Assembly (NCBI GenBank): GCA_033557685.1
Contig: JAWQRN010000514.1
Location: forward strand, 1-28,810
Length of the DNA: 28,810 nt
Direction: 5' to 3'
Source of the DNA: Sperchopsis tessellata
Taxonomy: Eukaryota > Arthropoda > Insecta > Coleoptera > Hydrophilidae
The translations under genes and the position numbers were made by a program. This document shows, in pieces, positions 20,801 to 27,468 of this stretch; the first letter of the stretch is position 1, and each line of letters begins with the position of its first letter. Below the pieces are notes generated by a model. The model saw only the letters and a program-made list of their open reading frames with translations, did not search any database and had not been told where the DNA came from.

Positions 20801-21038
20801 GCCAGATTACACTACAGTGGGACTACCAGATGTGTCTCAGCAACAAAGTCGTCCTAGTAGTGCTGATCTCTTAGAAACTAATTTCGATCAACCGGAAGTT
20901 AAGCCTCGACCGAAAGCGAGGGCGAAAAGTGAAGCTTTGTTAGAAACGAACTTTGATTATGTTGAACCCGAACCTTCGGGTCAACCAATCTCAGAACTGA
21001 TGAGAAGTAAAAGTCAACCTTTAGAAACTGCAATGTAG
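784..21038 (+). CDS. bark: bark beetle / anakonda, 3' part of gene, ten coding exons (N-terminus outside window)
   Basis: Giant single-pass membrane protein. From established knowledge, Drosophila Bark/Anakonda organises tricellular junctions in epithelia through a triple-repeat ectodomain. The exons join as 784-5868, 6058-7127, 7188-7399, 7485-7888, 8663-8788, 10924-10938, 11694-11952, 13672-13879, 15432-15682 and 20172-21038. All introns are GT-AG and all phases agree: one leading base, then 2832 codons including TAG, giving 2831 residues in the window. The visible order is three units of SRCR, parallel beta-helix, CUB-like and beta-helix, the last unit ending in a C-type lectin-like domain, then a transmembrane helix and a cytoplasmic tail. 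The Drosophila protein is, from memory, roughly 3100 residues, so a few hundred N-terminal residues (signal peptide, start of SRCR-1) should lie upstream. The family call is firm. Splicing was inferred by eye, without transcripts. Confidence 0.92.
6058..7127 (+). CDS. bark: bark window exon 2: rest of SRCR-3, beta-helix, third CUB-like domain
   Basis: The acceptor is cttacag at 6051-6057. The joined codon AG|G gives Arg and continues SRCR-3 as DTRFTERNAQVVCRELGF, which closely resembles the matching segment of SRCR-1, so the junction is certain. The SRCR domain runs to FIHCG near 6310. A beta-helix segment (STLEFVKIIGAG) follows, then a third CUB-like region at about 6743-7110 with the TLYDGD strand. 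The donor GTAAGT is at 7128 and the next intron is only 60 bp. An upstream reading from 5921 is open into this exon, but it crosses the 189-bp intron and is not coding. Confidence 0.9.
7188..7399 (+). CDS. bark: bark window exon 3: beta-helix of unit 3
   Basis: The acceptor is tttgcag at 7181-7187 and the donor ggtaagt has its GT at 7400-7401. The codon split across intron 2 becomes Asn (A|AT). The encoded peptide has the Asn-rich turns of a parallel beta-helix (VINNNNEGG, then IDRNQFKNNG). The exon ends on a codon boundary after Arg, and the next intron is 85 bp. Continuing without splicing reaches a stop near 7493, but the sequence after 7400 loses the repeat pattern, so the splice is preferred. 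Confidence 0.85.
7485..7888 (+). CDS. bark: bark window exon 4: beta-helix of unit 3
   Basis: The acceptor attgcag ends at 7484 and the exon starts in phase 0 with IDIEGNLLNIHN. Several beta-helix rungs are visible (NNLVENNQGGLSI, IHNNLFVNNS, IYRNYFTRNF, FNYVKRNIG). The donor GTAAGT begins at 7889 after GA, and the Asp codon is completed by C at 8663. The peptide has the same turn pattern as exons 1 and 3 and carries further N-x-S/T sites. Confidence 0.87.
7889..8662 (+). other. bark intron 4 (774 bp)
   Basis: Non-coding. It holds a patch of higher GC at about 7990-8107 flanked by the inverted 8-mers GTGACCTT (7992-7999) and AAGGTCAC (8100-8107). This may be a small mobile element, but I could not identify it. 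The remainder is AT-rich with nothing recognisable. Confidence 0.6.
8663..8788 (+). CDS. bark: bark window exon 5: beta-helix of unit 3
   Basis: The acceptor is tttttttag at 8654-8662 and the donor gtgagt starts at 8789. It encodes DNYAVFRDGRSTIVAGTAG and continues to VNRSL, again with beta-helix character. It ends on CT of a Leu codon, which is completed either by the microexon at 10924 (CT|A) or directly by exon 7 at 11694 (CT|T). Both give Leu. Confidence 0.82.
9290..9560 (-). mobile_element. LINE 3' remnant in bark intron 5 (RT C-terminal region, decayed)
   Basis: Reading the minus strand gives a stop-interrupted peptide resembling the post-RT C-terminus of insect non-LTR retrotransposons. 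It reads KRDVKDSITNRKEKVLLLFG, then YFES where the family usually has GHVERM, then a DTDRLKKKW segment. Several in-frame stops show that it is dead. The clade is not assigned. It is antisense to bark. Confidence 0.55.
9770..10670 (-). mobile_element. Decayed non-LTR retrotransposon (LINE RT) in bark intron 5
   Basis: The minus strand, read in changing frames, shows the usual LINE RT landmarks. These are AFIDYERALNIV (family form FIDYEKAFD), LLMAIQSFRKIS, a QGLKQ relic of the GVRQG block, a leucine-rich segment before an IDYV motif, VSVFNEYLIPTLTY, and near the end IKERQLKWFG with WMGEGRV. Many stops and frameshifts break it. The block order matches the ORF2 RT through to the C-terminal tail of RTE/Jockey-like elements. 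The clade is uncertain. It is antisense to the host gene and sits inside a 2135-bp intron. Confidence 0.8.
10872..10878 (+). promoter_or_regulatory. Consensus splice branch-point sequence TACTAAC
   Basis: A perfect TACTAAC lies 45 bases before the AG at 10922-10923 and is followed by a T-rich tract. This is a strong branch-point candidate supporting the acceptor of the 15-nt microexon. Confidence 0.65.
10924..10938 (+). CDS. bark: bark 15-nt microexon (window exon 6)
   Basis: Fifteen bases between catgacag and gtaaga. Joining exon 5 (CT), this exon and exon 7 (T) gives L-FDFNS-T, uninterrupted and in phase with the conserved beta-helix end (LELWKTKIDAPHNYWG). The length is a multiple of three, so inclusion or skipping both keep the frame (NRSLFDFNSTLEL versus NRSLTLEL). 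The support is a perfect branch-point consensus, a long pyrimidine tract and a good donor. It could be constitutive or regulated. No transcript evidence is available here. Confidence 0.75.
10939..11693 (+). other. bark intron 6 (755 bp)
   Basis: AT-rich, with no recognisable gene or element apart from a short TTGA tandem repeat (four copies, 11368-11383). It ends in a T-rich tract and tttag. Confidence 0.6.
11368..11383 (+). repeat. (TTGA)4 microsatellite
   Basis: Four perfect tandem copies of TTGA within intron 6. Confidence 0.85.
11694..11952 (+). CDS. bark: bark window exon 7: end of beta-helix (NYWG) and start of C-type lectin-like domain
   Basis: The acceptor is tatatttag ending at 11693. 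T completes a Ser codon (AG|T) from the microexon. The exon starts with the NYWG turn that closes the third unit, equivalent to NWLG and NWWG in units 1 and 2. A lectin-like domain follows: CPPGWDLVGDTCYIYIG, then FFEARKFCE. The donor gtatgt starts at 11953, in phase 0, within the lectin fold. Reading through the donor gives a hydrophobic extension that stops near 12012 and is not expected to be coding. Confidence 0.9.
12300..12645 (-). pseudogene. Unidentified decayed coding-like stretch
   Basis: One minus-strand frame runs about 115 codons with only four internal stops and a protein-like composition, for example CADQFVKLFIGYLADEKSNG and RYMVEETSEQLLRCNYMPGF. It is more GC-rich than the surrounding intron. 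I do not recognise the family. It could be an ancient processed pseudogene or an unfamiliar transposon protein. No function is proposed. Confidence 0.4.
12990..13610 (-). mobile_element. Penelope-like element remnant (RT C-terminus plus GIY-YIG endonuclease) in bark intron 7
   Basis: The minus strand shows FTSSCG, one stop codon, then VHTGETKHKIGTHLQEH, a GIY-YIG endonuclease core. HSAVSEYHHETSYIIMFDYT follows, with a degraded FRKVFSVYI and a DDFQL end. Upstream of the core lie AFKLCDITL and VDKITHILRK, which match the equivalent parts of the Penelope-like copy at 25915-27431 (AFKLCDTIL, TDKVARILRK), including at nucleotide level near 13440-13560 versus 26480-26650. It is therefore a second copy of the same family, 5'-truncated and broken by stops, and antisense to bark. 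It ends about 60 bp before the next exon. Confidence 0.82.
13672..13879 (+). CDS. bark: bark window exon 8: second half of C-type lectin-like domain
   Basis: The acceptor tttttag ends at 13671 and the exon opens in phase 0 with TDNASMPYLIGNINYY. It closes the lectin-like fold with WYLYSDRVWVQHI, the NECTTFVYQ strand and a DDCNQRSGFLCE ending. The two C-terminal Cys of the domain are present. The EPN/QPD and WND calcium and sugar motifs of classical C-type lectins are not visible. The donor gtgagt starts at 13880 and splits G|AT (Asp). Confidence 0.9.
14100..15060 (-). mobile_element. Decayed LINE reverse transcriptase (Jockey/CR1-like) in bark intron 8
   Basis: Minus-strand landmarks in order are RYYRPISIL near 15040, TILAILDAVEAILEGM, LLCDLTKVL (family form DLSKAFD), VTFGVPQG near 14700, LIFADSTTFVLRSE (family form LFADDTT, with the second catalytic Asp changed to Ser), and a C-terminal stretch ending in VRNFEVHGYNMRGIKG, which corresponds to the H.YNTR tail of Jockey/CR1-type LINEs. 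It has many stops and frame changes and is antisense to bark. It fills most of the 1552-bp intron (13880-15431). The flanks at 13880-14100 and 15060-15431 hold nothing recognised. Confidence 0.82.
15432..15682 (+). CDS. bark: bark window exon 9: juxtamembrane, transmembrane helix, start of cytoplasmic tail
   Basis: The acceptor attgcag ends at 15431. The peptide starts DPKVLIDPLSWHGDK. It continues into a 24-residue hydrophobic helix at 15476-15547, from ITIAV to VCWW, and then a basic stop-transfer stretch (TKSKYRHAQRLERRNS). This fixes the topology, with the N-terminus outside and the tail in the cytoplasm. A Ser/Arg-rich segment (SIRQSLHSLRSVGSTNGF) follows. The donor GTAAGT starts at 15683 in phase 0 after ATG. 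Without splicing a stop is reached about 13 codons later. Confidence 0.92.
16080..16097 (+). CDS. Possible alternative 3'-terminal bark exon (MHTDL, stop)
   Basis: A pyrimidine-rich acceptor (gtgtttcag at 16071-16079) is followed in phase 0 by five codons and TGA. Joined to exon 9 it would end the protein as QM-MHTDL, a T-x-L class I PDZ-ligand-like C-terminus on a tail of only about 50 residues. No strong AATAAA follows closely. Short cryptic sites of this kind are common by chance. Confidence 0.2.
   Translation: MHTDL
16742..16759 (+). repeat. (AT)9 microsatellite
   Basis: Nine perfect AT dinucleotides in intron 9. Confidence 0.9.
16765..17515 (+). mobile_element. hAT transposase remnant of the ZBED5/SCAND3/GTF2IRD2-like type
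   Basis: The + strand, with stops and frame changes, follows the middle of this well-known hAT-derived family. The blocks in order are TTEHEIFKTLNGYIQKNNLT, then YVGLYIGV (family form CVGICTDGA), AITVVKAVDFIKIYAFNLKL, LTVLCEESGS, LSRVRVLSMFYELRKEV, LAELAFPFNIFQ, KIKSIKRKLKLW, and at the end YFPDNSD with VINPYLP. Block order and spacing fit the C-terminal two thirds of the transposase. The Asp of the TDGA motif is altered and several stops are present, so the copy is dead. It is in the same orientation as bark. Confidence 0.8.
17516..18085 (+). other. bark intron 9, stretch without recognisable content
   Basis: About 570 bp of AT-rich sequence between the hAT and LINE remnants. I see no gene, repeat or regulatory signal in it. 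Confidence 0.5.
18090..19045 (+). mobile_element. Decayed LINE (RTE/Jockey-like RT) in bark intron 9
   Basis: The + strand shows KLTNLVRMTLTKMKSAV, INSGVRQENALFSLLCNL (family form GVRQGDALSPLLFNL) and FEYANDILTMSR. The last is the YADD catalytic box changed to YAND, with a mutated catalytic Asp. The C-terminal part carries SRILSKDSKFKIYKSLIRPV and TYASEARTLTQKEK, and in another frame KKMDRYNRRS and KEAKTYVG near 18890-19000, the usual end of this LINE type. Two frame shifts and several stops break it. It is sense to bark. Confidence 0.85.
19046..20171 (+). other. bark intron 9, 3' part
   Basis: AT-rich, with no identifiable gene or element. It ends in ttttatttcacag, the acceptor of the last exon. 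A 71-codon open reading at 19896-20111 has no coding features and is regarded as chance. Confidence 0.5.
20172..21038 (+). CDS. bark: bark terminal exon: cytoplasmic tail and C-terminus
   Basis: The acceptor tttcacag ends at 20171. The phase-0 join to exon 9 gives QM-STRSTDTLTKASDYKK. It encodes 288 residues and TAG. The tail is low in hydrophobic residues and rich in Ser, Pro, Asn and Tyr, so it is probably disordered. It has a proline-rich LPSPPEPPQTSP segment, Y-x-x-hydrophobic motifs (YQIM, YTTV), two exact copies of LLETNFD (20868-20888 and 20937-20957) and a basic KPRPKARAKS stretch between them. The C-terminus RSKSQPLETAM resembles a class I PDZ ligand (T-x-M). Inference: these are sorting and scaffold-binding motifs for junctional placement. 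Confidence 0.93.
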   Translation, partial: STRSTDTLTKASDYKKMFSDSSIDSMEKSTYTSSIEDNQSYDIYEASNPNPTTYKYPTIEYHKQQNSDHHPYAQPYKLAYKNEGFKDNSTFASNSNYQSRAESIQDNSDETPIIHSSEHGGQISSMYPPSEYYNTDTLPLHSTKSDTTPDEDPNFTRYYNESKPPSDFLKELKNKLPQNSHYQIMDLPSPPEPPQTSPNYAEKINGMQYSPDYTTVGLPDVSQQQSRPSSADLLETNFDQPEVKPRPKARAKSEALLETNFDYVEPEPSGQPISELMRSKSQPLETAM

Positions 21039-21840
21039 TGTTATTAGTGAATCTTAGACAAATCTGACAATTTAAACAATTTAAGTGCTTTATGCAATTG
21101 TGATAACTAATAATAAATATATTTTGACATGATGTTTAGTGACATAAAAAGTGTAAATTGCAGTTATTCCAGATCAAAAAAAAATGTGATATAGTTTATA
21201 TATTAGAAACTAATACATATTGTATTTCTAACTAAAAAATATTGTAATATTATGAACAATTGAAATAAAATTGTAGTGAAATATAAATGAGAGTCATTTT
21301 GAATTGCTGGTCAAGGATGATGACTTTTATGTTCGTATTTTTTTTACAAACAAAGCAATGAGTTTTCATAGATTTGTAATTAATTTTAATTAAGAACAAA
21401 ATTGGCAACTCTAAACTGACAAGACTGATACAAATTTTATACAAACAACTGTTTATATGCAAGCATTTACTATTAAACATAATATATTTAAATTATTTAA
21501 AAAAAAGGATTTAACTTATTACTAGGAAACTATTGGCAGTAGAAATTAAATACTTGCTAGTGTTGTAATAATTCAGCTTTATTTATTAGGTATTTTTTCA
21601 TAAGTATTTTTTTAAGTATTTGAAATATTACAATATTTTTGATAATTAAGTTTTAAGAACTACATAATGTGTTCGTAATATTAAGTGTGACAATTTTTGT
21701 ATATATGTGATAAATTGTTCTTATTTTGTAATTTTTTATAAATATATTTTGTTACAACAGATCGATTTGCAATTTTATTAAATGTGTATAAGTTTTTACC
21801 ATACTACCTATTTATTTCAGCCCAATAAATTTAACTTTTA
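21039..21840 (+). other. bark 3' UTR (probable)
   Basis: Very AT-rich sequence after the stop. AATAAA signals stand at 21112-21117, 21264-21269 and 21824-21829, so several polyadenylation sites are possible. No competing gene is visible. The true 3' end cannot be chosen without transcripts. Confidence 0.6.
21112..21117 (+). terminator. Polyadenylation signal AATAAA (proximal)
   Basis: The first canonical AATAAA, 74 bp after the bark stop codon. Further copies are at 21264-21269 and 21824-21829. Confidence 0.5.
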
Positions 21841-22537
21841 GTAGTTACCTTACTTTTATTTTACATTGCAGAAACACGTTAACAATATTTTGTTACCGAT
21901 CTTACACTTCGAATTCATGCACACTTACAATTGACGTTTTAAAACAGTTCTATCATGTTATCAGGAAACATCAAACAAATTGACACAACAAATTCTGATG
22001 TAAATTGACAAATAATATTGATATATTTATGAAATTGTGACACATGCACAATTCTTACAAAACTCGAATTGTGTATCGTTGCAACATATATTCTATGTTG
22101 TAAAATTCTTTTTAGCACAAACCACGACATAGAAGTAATAAATATATAGTAGTTACATTATTGAAGCCATTATTTGTGAGCTTGCCTTATATTCATACTT
22201 TCAAATCAAATATCCATTATCTGTCATTTTACTCTTTTACTTCCAGTGCTGTTTCAGATTGGTAAAGTTTAATTAAGTTCTTGGTATTTAAAGCAAGAAA
22301 TAGAGACGACCTGCCAGCATAATATTGATAGACAGTGGGATTTGAATTTGATAAGTTAGGCCGCAAATCAGAGAGAAAGGTAAGAGCTTCCTTACAGTTA
22401 CAATGAAATCTAAACGTAGCAGCAATAAGATTTCTCTGCAAATGTAGGATACATAAGGCATTAAAGAATTATAGAATGTTATAGGCAGTTGCTGGATAGT
22501 GATTGGCCAAGCAGACTGACTATACACAAATCTGGAT
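21841..22537 (+). other. Intergenic, no recognisable content
   Basis: AT-rich. Open readings on the minus strand at 21939-22130 and 22229-22527 have no recognisable motif and look like chance. Another AATAAA lies near 22137. Confidence 0.5.
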
Positions 22538-22823
22538 CAGTGGTTCTTAAACAAATGTGGCCTAAGGACCCCCTTTTGAAAATTTATTTTTCAAGAACCC
22601 CCTCCCCCCGTCAGAGCAGGTTTCATACATTCGTTTGATAAACATTCGTGATATAACACAGACAGGTTTTTCCACATCTTTAATGCAGATATACAAAAAT
22701 CCAAAAGATAAATACTCGGCAGGTGCCTGATAAATAGAAATGTAAAATTACTTGAATATATGCCAAATGGCAATAGCACCTTGGACCCCCGGGAGTCAAA
22801 GGACTATAGTTTAAGAACTGGTG
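22538..22823. mobile_element. Short non-autonomous hAT element (MITE-like)
   Basis: The left end CAGTGGTTCTTAAAC (22538-22552) is mirrored at the right by GTTTAAGAACTGGTG (22809-22823), whose reverse complement CACCAGTTCTTAAAC differs at only three positions. Inside are the GGACCCCCTTTTGAAAA and AAGAACCCCCTCC blocks and the right-hand TTGGACCCCCGGGAGTC. These are typical of the widespread CAGTGGTTCTCAA-type hAT elements. It is about 286 bp and has no transposase. A clean 8-bp target duplication is not evident. Confidence 0.75.
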
Positions 22824-24399
22824 AACAAGATTATCTTCTTCGTCTGACCTATGTATTTAAATTTTGTAGACACTGATTGGTCATATTATATCATTTATAG
22901 GTGGAAGAATATTACTGATTGCAACTGGCATTAATTCCATTAGAACACTCAATTAAGAGCTTGGCAATAAATTGCACCCAACGGCAATGTTCATATCTGC
23001 TTCTTTAAGACTAAAATGTTGCTATCATTATTTTGATAATAAGTTTGCAGTTTGGCCTTATGATTCGACGTCTCTAAAAATTTTCCTTGACAATGGAAAT
23101 GGTAAACTAGGTCACAAAAATAGAACTGATCGATGGGTGTCATTGGTGTCATACACATGGTTTTTGTCATAATTCAAAGAAAAACATTATCAGTGGGTAT
23201 AAAAAGTCTACGATACAATGGTGTTTCCAGAACTCCAAAGTTGATCTGAGATGTTGGCACCATGCATATTACATACTACCCTAAGGATAATATAGCAAGA
23301 CTAAAATATTCAAAACTACATTTCATCTAACAATAAATCTTCAAAGCAAACAATATTCTTTTGAATTTTTCATCTTGTGTTTGTAAGTCAAAAGGGCAAA
23401 ACTGACAGAATTAATTAGATGATCATCACATTTATGTCATACATATCATACATAAAAAAATGTGGTAATTCATTTAGTTCATTGTAGAAATCATAGTTTT
23501 CATGTTAGCCAAAGTCGAATTTAAGGTTTAGACTCCATGGCTCATACTTCTTTCAAACAGTTCATGGTCTACAGTTTATATTCGTTAGTAGCCCTCTCGG
23601 CAACCCTCAAGTCCTGAAAAATTTATGATGTGCATTGGGGGATCTTGAACAAATTTATAGAAATTCTTCCCAGTACATTCGGATGGTGGAAGTCTCAAAC
23701 TTGCACTACTTTCATAATGCCCTTGCAGTTACTGGAATATGAGATTCAAAATTTGTCTCCACTAGACTCTATTTTGCGCAACAAAATTGTTTTATCAAAA
23801 TAGCAAGCAAGATTAAATGAAAAATTAAAACACAAATAATTTGGGCTTAGACAAAAATATTGTGAGAATTTAAAATGGAATGGAATTGGTGGATAGTGTG
23901 TTTATCAACTGACATATCATTAACTTTGGAACATCCCTGAAATAACAGTTTCTTTCCTGCAAATATAATATATAATGTAAATGTTCTTCTGGCCTTCATG
24001 CAAACATTGTATTGACTAAGTGCCTCCGTGAACTGCCAATAAATTTACATAGGACACAGTACCATCTCCTCATAGGTCTCTGTCCTGGTCTCACCATGTC
24101 ATGTAGATTCCAGTCTGGCACGACCAGCGTTAGTTTTTTCTTCTTAAGTAAGCTGTCCAATGACATTTTGCCTTAGCATTATTTTGCAGGCTCTTAATCT
24201 TATACCCAGTATACACCTCACCATTCTCCCTTGAGTTTTCCAAAGTTTTTCATTACAGATCTATCACCTGTCACCATTCACACTTCAGATAAACTGTGCC
24301 AATAGTTTCATAAGCTTCATAGACATTAGGGAAGAAATACAGATATATACAAAATTTGTCTGCCTATAGCCTATAGGGGTCTTTTTGTTTGTCACAGTC
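22824..24399 (+). other. Intergenic, no recognisable content
   Basis: About 1.6 kb without a supportable gene. GC is slightly higher around 24050-24300, which may be further degraded repeat, but I cannot match it. An open reading at 22972-23172 has no recognisable motif. Confidence 0.5.
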
Positions 24400-25480
24400 T
24401 TACGATGGGAGGCCAATAAATTTGCAGAATGAAAGGGAAGGAGGTTAAAAAAGACATGATTTTATTTTTCTATTTCGATATATTCACCCTTAACACTTTT
24501 CAGATCTTTCTTTAAGTTTATTTATACCCTCAAAAAAAAATGTTTTATCTTTTCTCTCAAAATAGTCTGCAATGCAGCTTTAACTGCTTCGTCGTTCTTA
24601 AATTTCTACCATCGAAGCTGTTTTTTCATTTTTAGAAATTATTAATAATCTGACAAGGCCATGTCTGGACTATAGGCAGGGTGTAATTATAAGAAACCAC
24701 AATCGTGAAGAGCAGCCAACGCAACATTTCTGGTGTTCAAAAGCAGCACACCTTTGGTCCATTTTCCTCTTCTTTTCTCCTTTACAGCTTGTTTTAATTG
24801 TTTCAGCAGATCAAAGTAGTACTGTCCAGTTATTGTGACTTATTTGTCTATAAAATCAATCAGCAGGATACCCTCCATATCCCAAAAAATAATAGCCATG
24901 ATTTTTCCAGCTGATTGAGACACCTTGAACTTCTTAAGGGGGTGGTGTGCCCTTTCTATGCCACTGCATGGACACCTGCTTCGATTCAGGCTCATAATGA
25001 TGAGCCCATGTTTCATCTCCAGTGATAATTAGATTCAAAATGTCATCTTTTTTATCTCTGCAGAGCACCAAAAACTGCCTTGAAGACCCAATGCGGTGTC
25101 GTTTTTAAAGCGGCGACAACATTCTCAGCACCCATTATAACTAATTCTGCTAATTGTTTCTTCTTCAATCGGGCATCTTCAACAAATTTTTCAACTTTTT
25201 CAAGAATATCTGAGGAAGTGGCCTCAATGGGCTGTCCCGGACGGGGGTCGTCTTTAGTTGACTTTCTTCCTTGCTTGAAAAGGCTATGCCACTTGTAAAC
25301 CATGGTTTTCCCAAGGAAACAGTCCCCGTAAATGACTAACTTCTCTTCTAGAATTGTTTGAGGTGTTTTCCTTGTTATGTGAGAAAATTAATGAAGGCCC
25401 GAAACTTAATTTTGCCGACACTTGGGGGTTCTTCACGTTTCAACGTGCTTGTTCTCCAATACCTACAACAATAATGATGA
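24400..25480 (-). mobile_element. Degenerate mariner (Tc1/mariner) transposase
   Basis: The minus strand reads ILEEKLVIYGDCFLGKTMVY, then KWHSLFKQGRKSTKDDPRPG (HTH and linker; open frame 25052-25303). After frame shifts come LIITGDETWAHHYEPESKQ (first catalytic Asp near 25015), GILLIDFIDK with one stop, TITGQYYFDLLKQLKQA, KEKRRGKWTKGVLLL, and YSPDMALSDY (third catalytic Asp region near 24650). The HDNAPVH block that should carry the second catalytic Asp is missing between GVLLL and NTRNVALAALHDCGF. It ends FFLRV with a KLKERSEKC relic. It is dead, and terminal inverted repeats were not identified with confidence. Confidence 0.88.
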
Positions 25481-25914
25481 AATTGAATTAATACTTGGTA
25501 CATATACTTATAATGAGTCTTACATTCCAATTGTGTGCATTAGTAGTCCCCTCCTCTGCGAAAACCCCTCTATTTCGCGAATATATTGACCTCCCCTCGT
25601 ATGTATAAAAATATATGTTGCTCTTGTAGACTTTTACATTAAATAAGCAGTGTGTTATTAATAAATAAATTAGAAAACATTAATTCTGTCTAAAATGTAT
25701 TTTAAATACAACAAACATTTACATAATGACTTAAGAAAACAAAAAATAACAATGTTGTTGTCATAATTGCCTCATATGAGAGCATACAATTTGTTTATAT
25801 GCCGCTAAACAGAAATTTATATTTGAGGGCCCCAGAAGCATATTAAAATTGGTGCCCTTTCAGTATAATATATTTCTTTTATTAAATGTAATAGACTTCC
25901 ACGGATATTATCTG
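25481..25914 (+). other. Intergenic, no firm content
   Basis: AT-rich spacer between the mariner and the Penelope-like pair. A C-rich patch at about 25546-25620 (gtagtcccctcc, then tctgcgaaaacccc) vaguely resembles the ends of pogo/Tigger-type elements. No partner end was found. Confidence 0.4.
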
Positions 25915-27431
25915 TATGAATGTTGTTCCCGGGCGGAAACTATGTAGAGGATCTGATAAGTGCCGATATTTTGTCCACTGTTGCAAGAGACATTTTCAAG
26001 GTGACTGATGTTACTTCAATGAAAGAATTGACTGCACTGATCCAAACTCGGCCTGATCATACTTAAATAGTCAAGGCCTGGAGTGAGGGATTCACAGTAG
26101 CGCATAGCCGTTGCGTTCGGCCGAACATTGCCGAGTGCAGGAGAGAAATGAGAGAGGGGGATTCGCCAAGAAATTGGGAGTTGAAAACCATCGTCCCTAT
26201 TCATATTATTGAGGCGATTATAAACCTCAATGGCTTCTCGGAGTTTTCTGGGAAAATAAGAAGGCTCCCGAGCTACGACTATAGTATTTTGGAACATAAT
26301 GGGGTGACCTGTTTCATGATGATGTGCAGCCATGACTGACTGAATAATATGACCCAAACGAGTACAGTGCTCGTGCTCCATTAAACGAGTAGCAACCGTA
26401 CGCTTATAATTTTCTTAGAATGCGAGCAACTTTGTCCGTCGTATCCTAGACGAATGGTATATAAGCTATTGCTTTCACCTCAGGAGTGTTTCTGACAGTG
26501 ATGGGTGGATTCCTGAAACTTCTTATTGATCGTTTGATGTCTGACAAACTATATCCATTAACCAACAGCGCATCGGTGACTGTACTCAACAAAGTAGAAT
26601 TGTGTCACACAACTTGAAAGCTCGCTGCACGAGCGAGTTACTTACAGACATTTTCTGACAGGGATGATGATGTGACATTGCATGCAAGTACCTATTCGTA
26701 TGGGTGGGCTTATGATAAACAGAGTGAATAAGTGTTCCATCGGATCCACGTTTCAACAATACATCTAAGAAAGGAATGAATCAGTCTCCATCGTGAAACG
26801 TATATTAGGGTGTTGAGAGTTTATGTGATCCAAGAAGGCATCTAGTGCCTCTCATCCCAATGACCAAATAAGAAAGGTGTCATCCACGTAACGAAACCAA
26901 TATTTAGGCTTTATATCGGAGGACGATAATGCCAATTGCTCAAATGCCTCCACAAAAATATTGGCAACAGCAGGGGACAAAGGGGAACCCATAGCAGCTC
27001 CAGATGTTTGTTCGTTAAAATGGGCCCTAAATTTTAAATAAGTGGATTTCAGACAAACCTACGTCAGCACCACAATGTCTTGAGATGAACCTTCCCCTCT
27101 CAGTAGGTCGCTAATGATGCTAATAGCATCATCTACGGGTATACTGGTGAAAAGAGACTCGACATTGAAGCTGACCATTAAGTCTGTTGGAGCTAGTTTT
27201 ATACTAGAAAGCTGTTCTAAGAAATGGGAAGAGTTACGTATGTAGGACTCGGATCATCCTACGAATTTGTTGAGAAGCGGGGTGAGTAATCGGGCCAATT
27301 TATATGTGGGAGACCCTATTGCACTGACAATCGGTCGAAGAGGCATCAAAGGTTTGTGTACCTTAGGTAGACCATACAAATGAGGGATTCGAGAAACGTG
27401 GGGAAACGTGTAAACGGCGAGAGAAGCTGAT
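25915..27431 (-). mobile_element. Penelope-like element, minus copy (RT core and C-terminus, internally deleted)
   Basis: On the minus strand, from 27431 leftward, 18 bases of element 5' sequence jump directly to RT block SRIPHLYGLPKVHKPLMP, then RPIVSAIGSPTYKLARLL and LLNKF. SGAAMGSPLSPAVANIF follows (about 26955-27003), then WFRYVDDTFLIW with the catalytic YVDD at 26876-26890. After it come TLIHSVYHKPTHTNRYLHAM, AFKLCDTIL, TDKVARILRK, then directly the end of the endonuclease region, HHETGHPIMFQNTIVVAREP and NMNRDDGFQLPISW (open 26016-26381). These are hallmarks of Penelope-like RTs. The N-terminal part (about 660 nt by comparison with the plus copy) and the GIY-YIG core are deleted, and stops and frame shifts are present. 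Confidence 0.88.
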
Positions 27432-27468
27432 TTCAGTTGTGAAAGAAAGGATCAGCTTCTCTCGCCGT
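27414..27468. repeat. 18-bp perfect inverted repeat at the junction of two PLE copies
   Basis: ACGGCGAGAGAAGCTGAT (27414-27431) and its exact reverse complement at 27451-27468, separated by 19 nt. The arms are the matching 5' ends of the two oppositely oriented Penelope-like copies. Confidence 0.92.

Noticed and set aside
22972..23172. Open reading downstream of bark
   Set aside because: No motif and no splice or promoter context. Considered chance.
24360..25620. Terminal inverted repeats of the minus-strand mariner
   Set aside because: I looked at both flanks but found no convincing matching ends, so the borders stay approximate.
25546..25620. Pogo/Tigger-like terminal sequence
   Set aside because: Only a loose resemblance to CAGTAGTCCCC-type ends. 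No inverted partner was seen.
26148..26339. Plus-strand open reading over the Penelope-like C-terminus
   Set aside because: Antisense to the recognisable RDDGFQLP / HHETGHPIMF blocks of the element.
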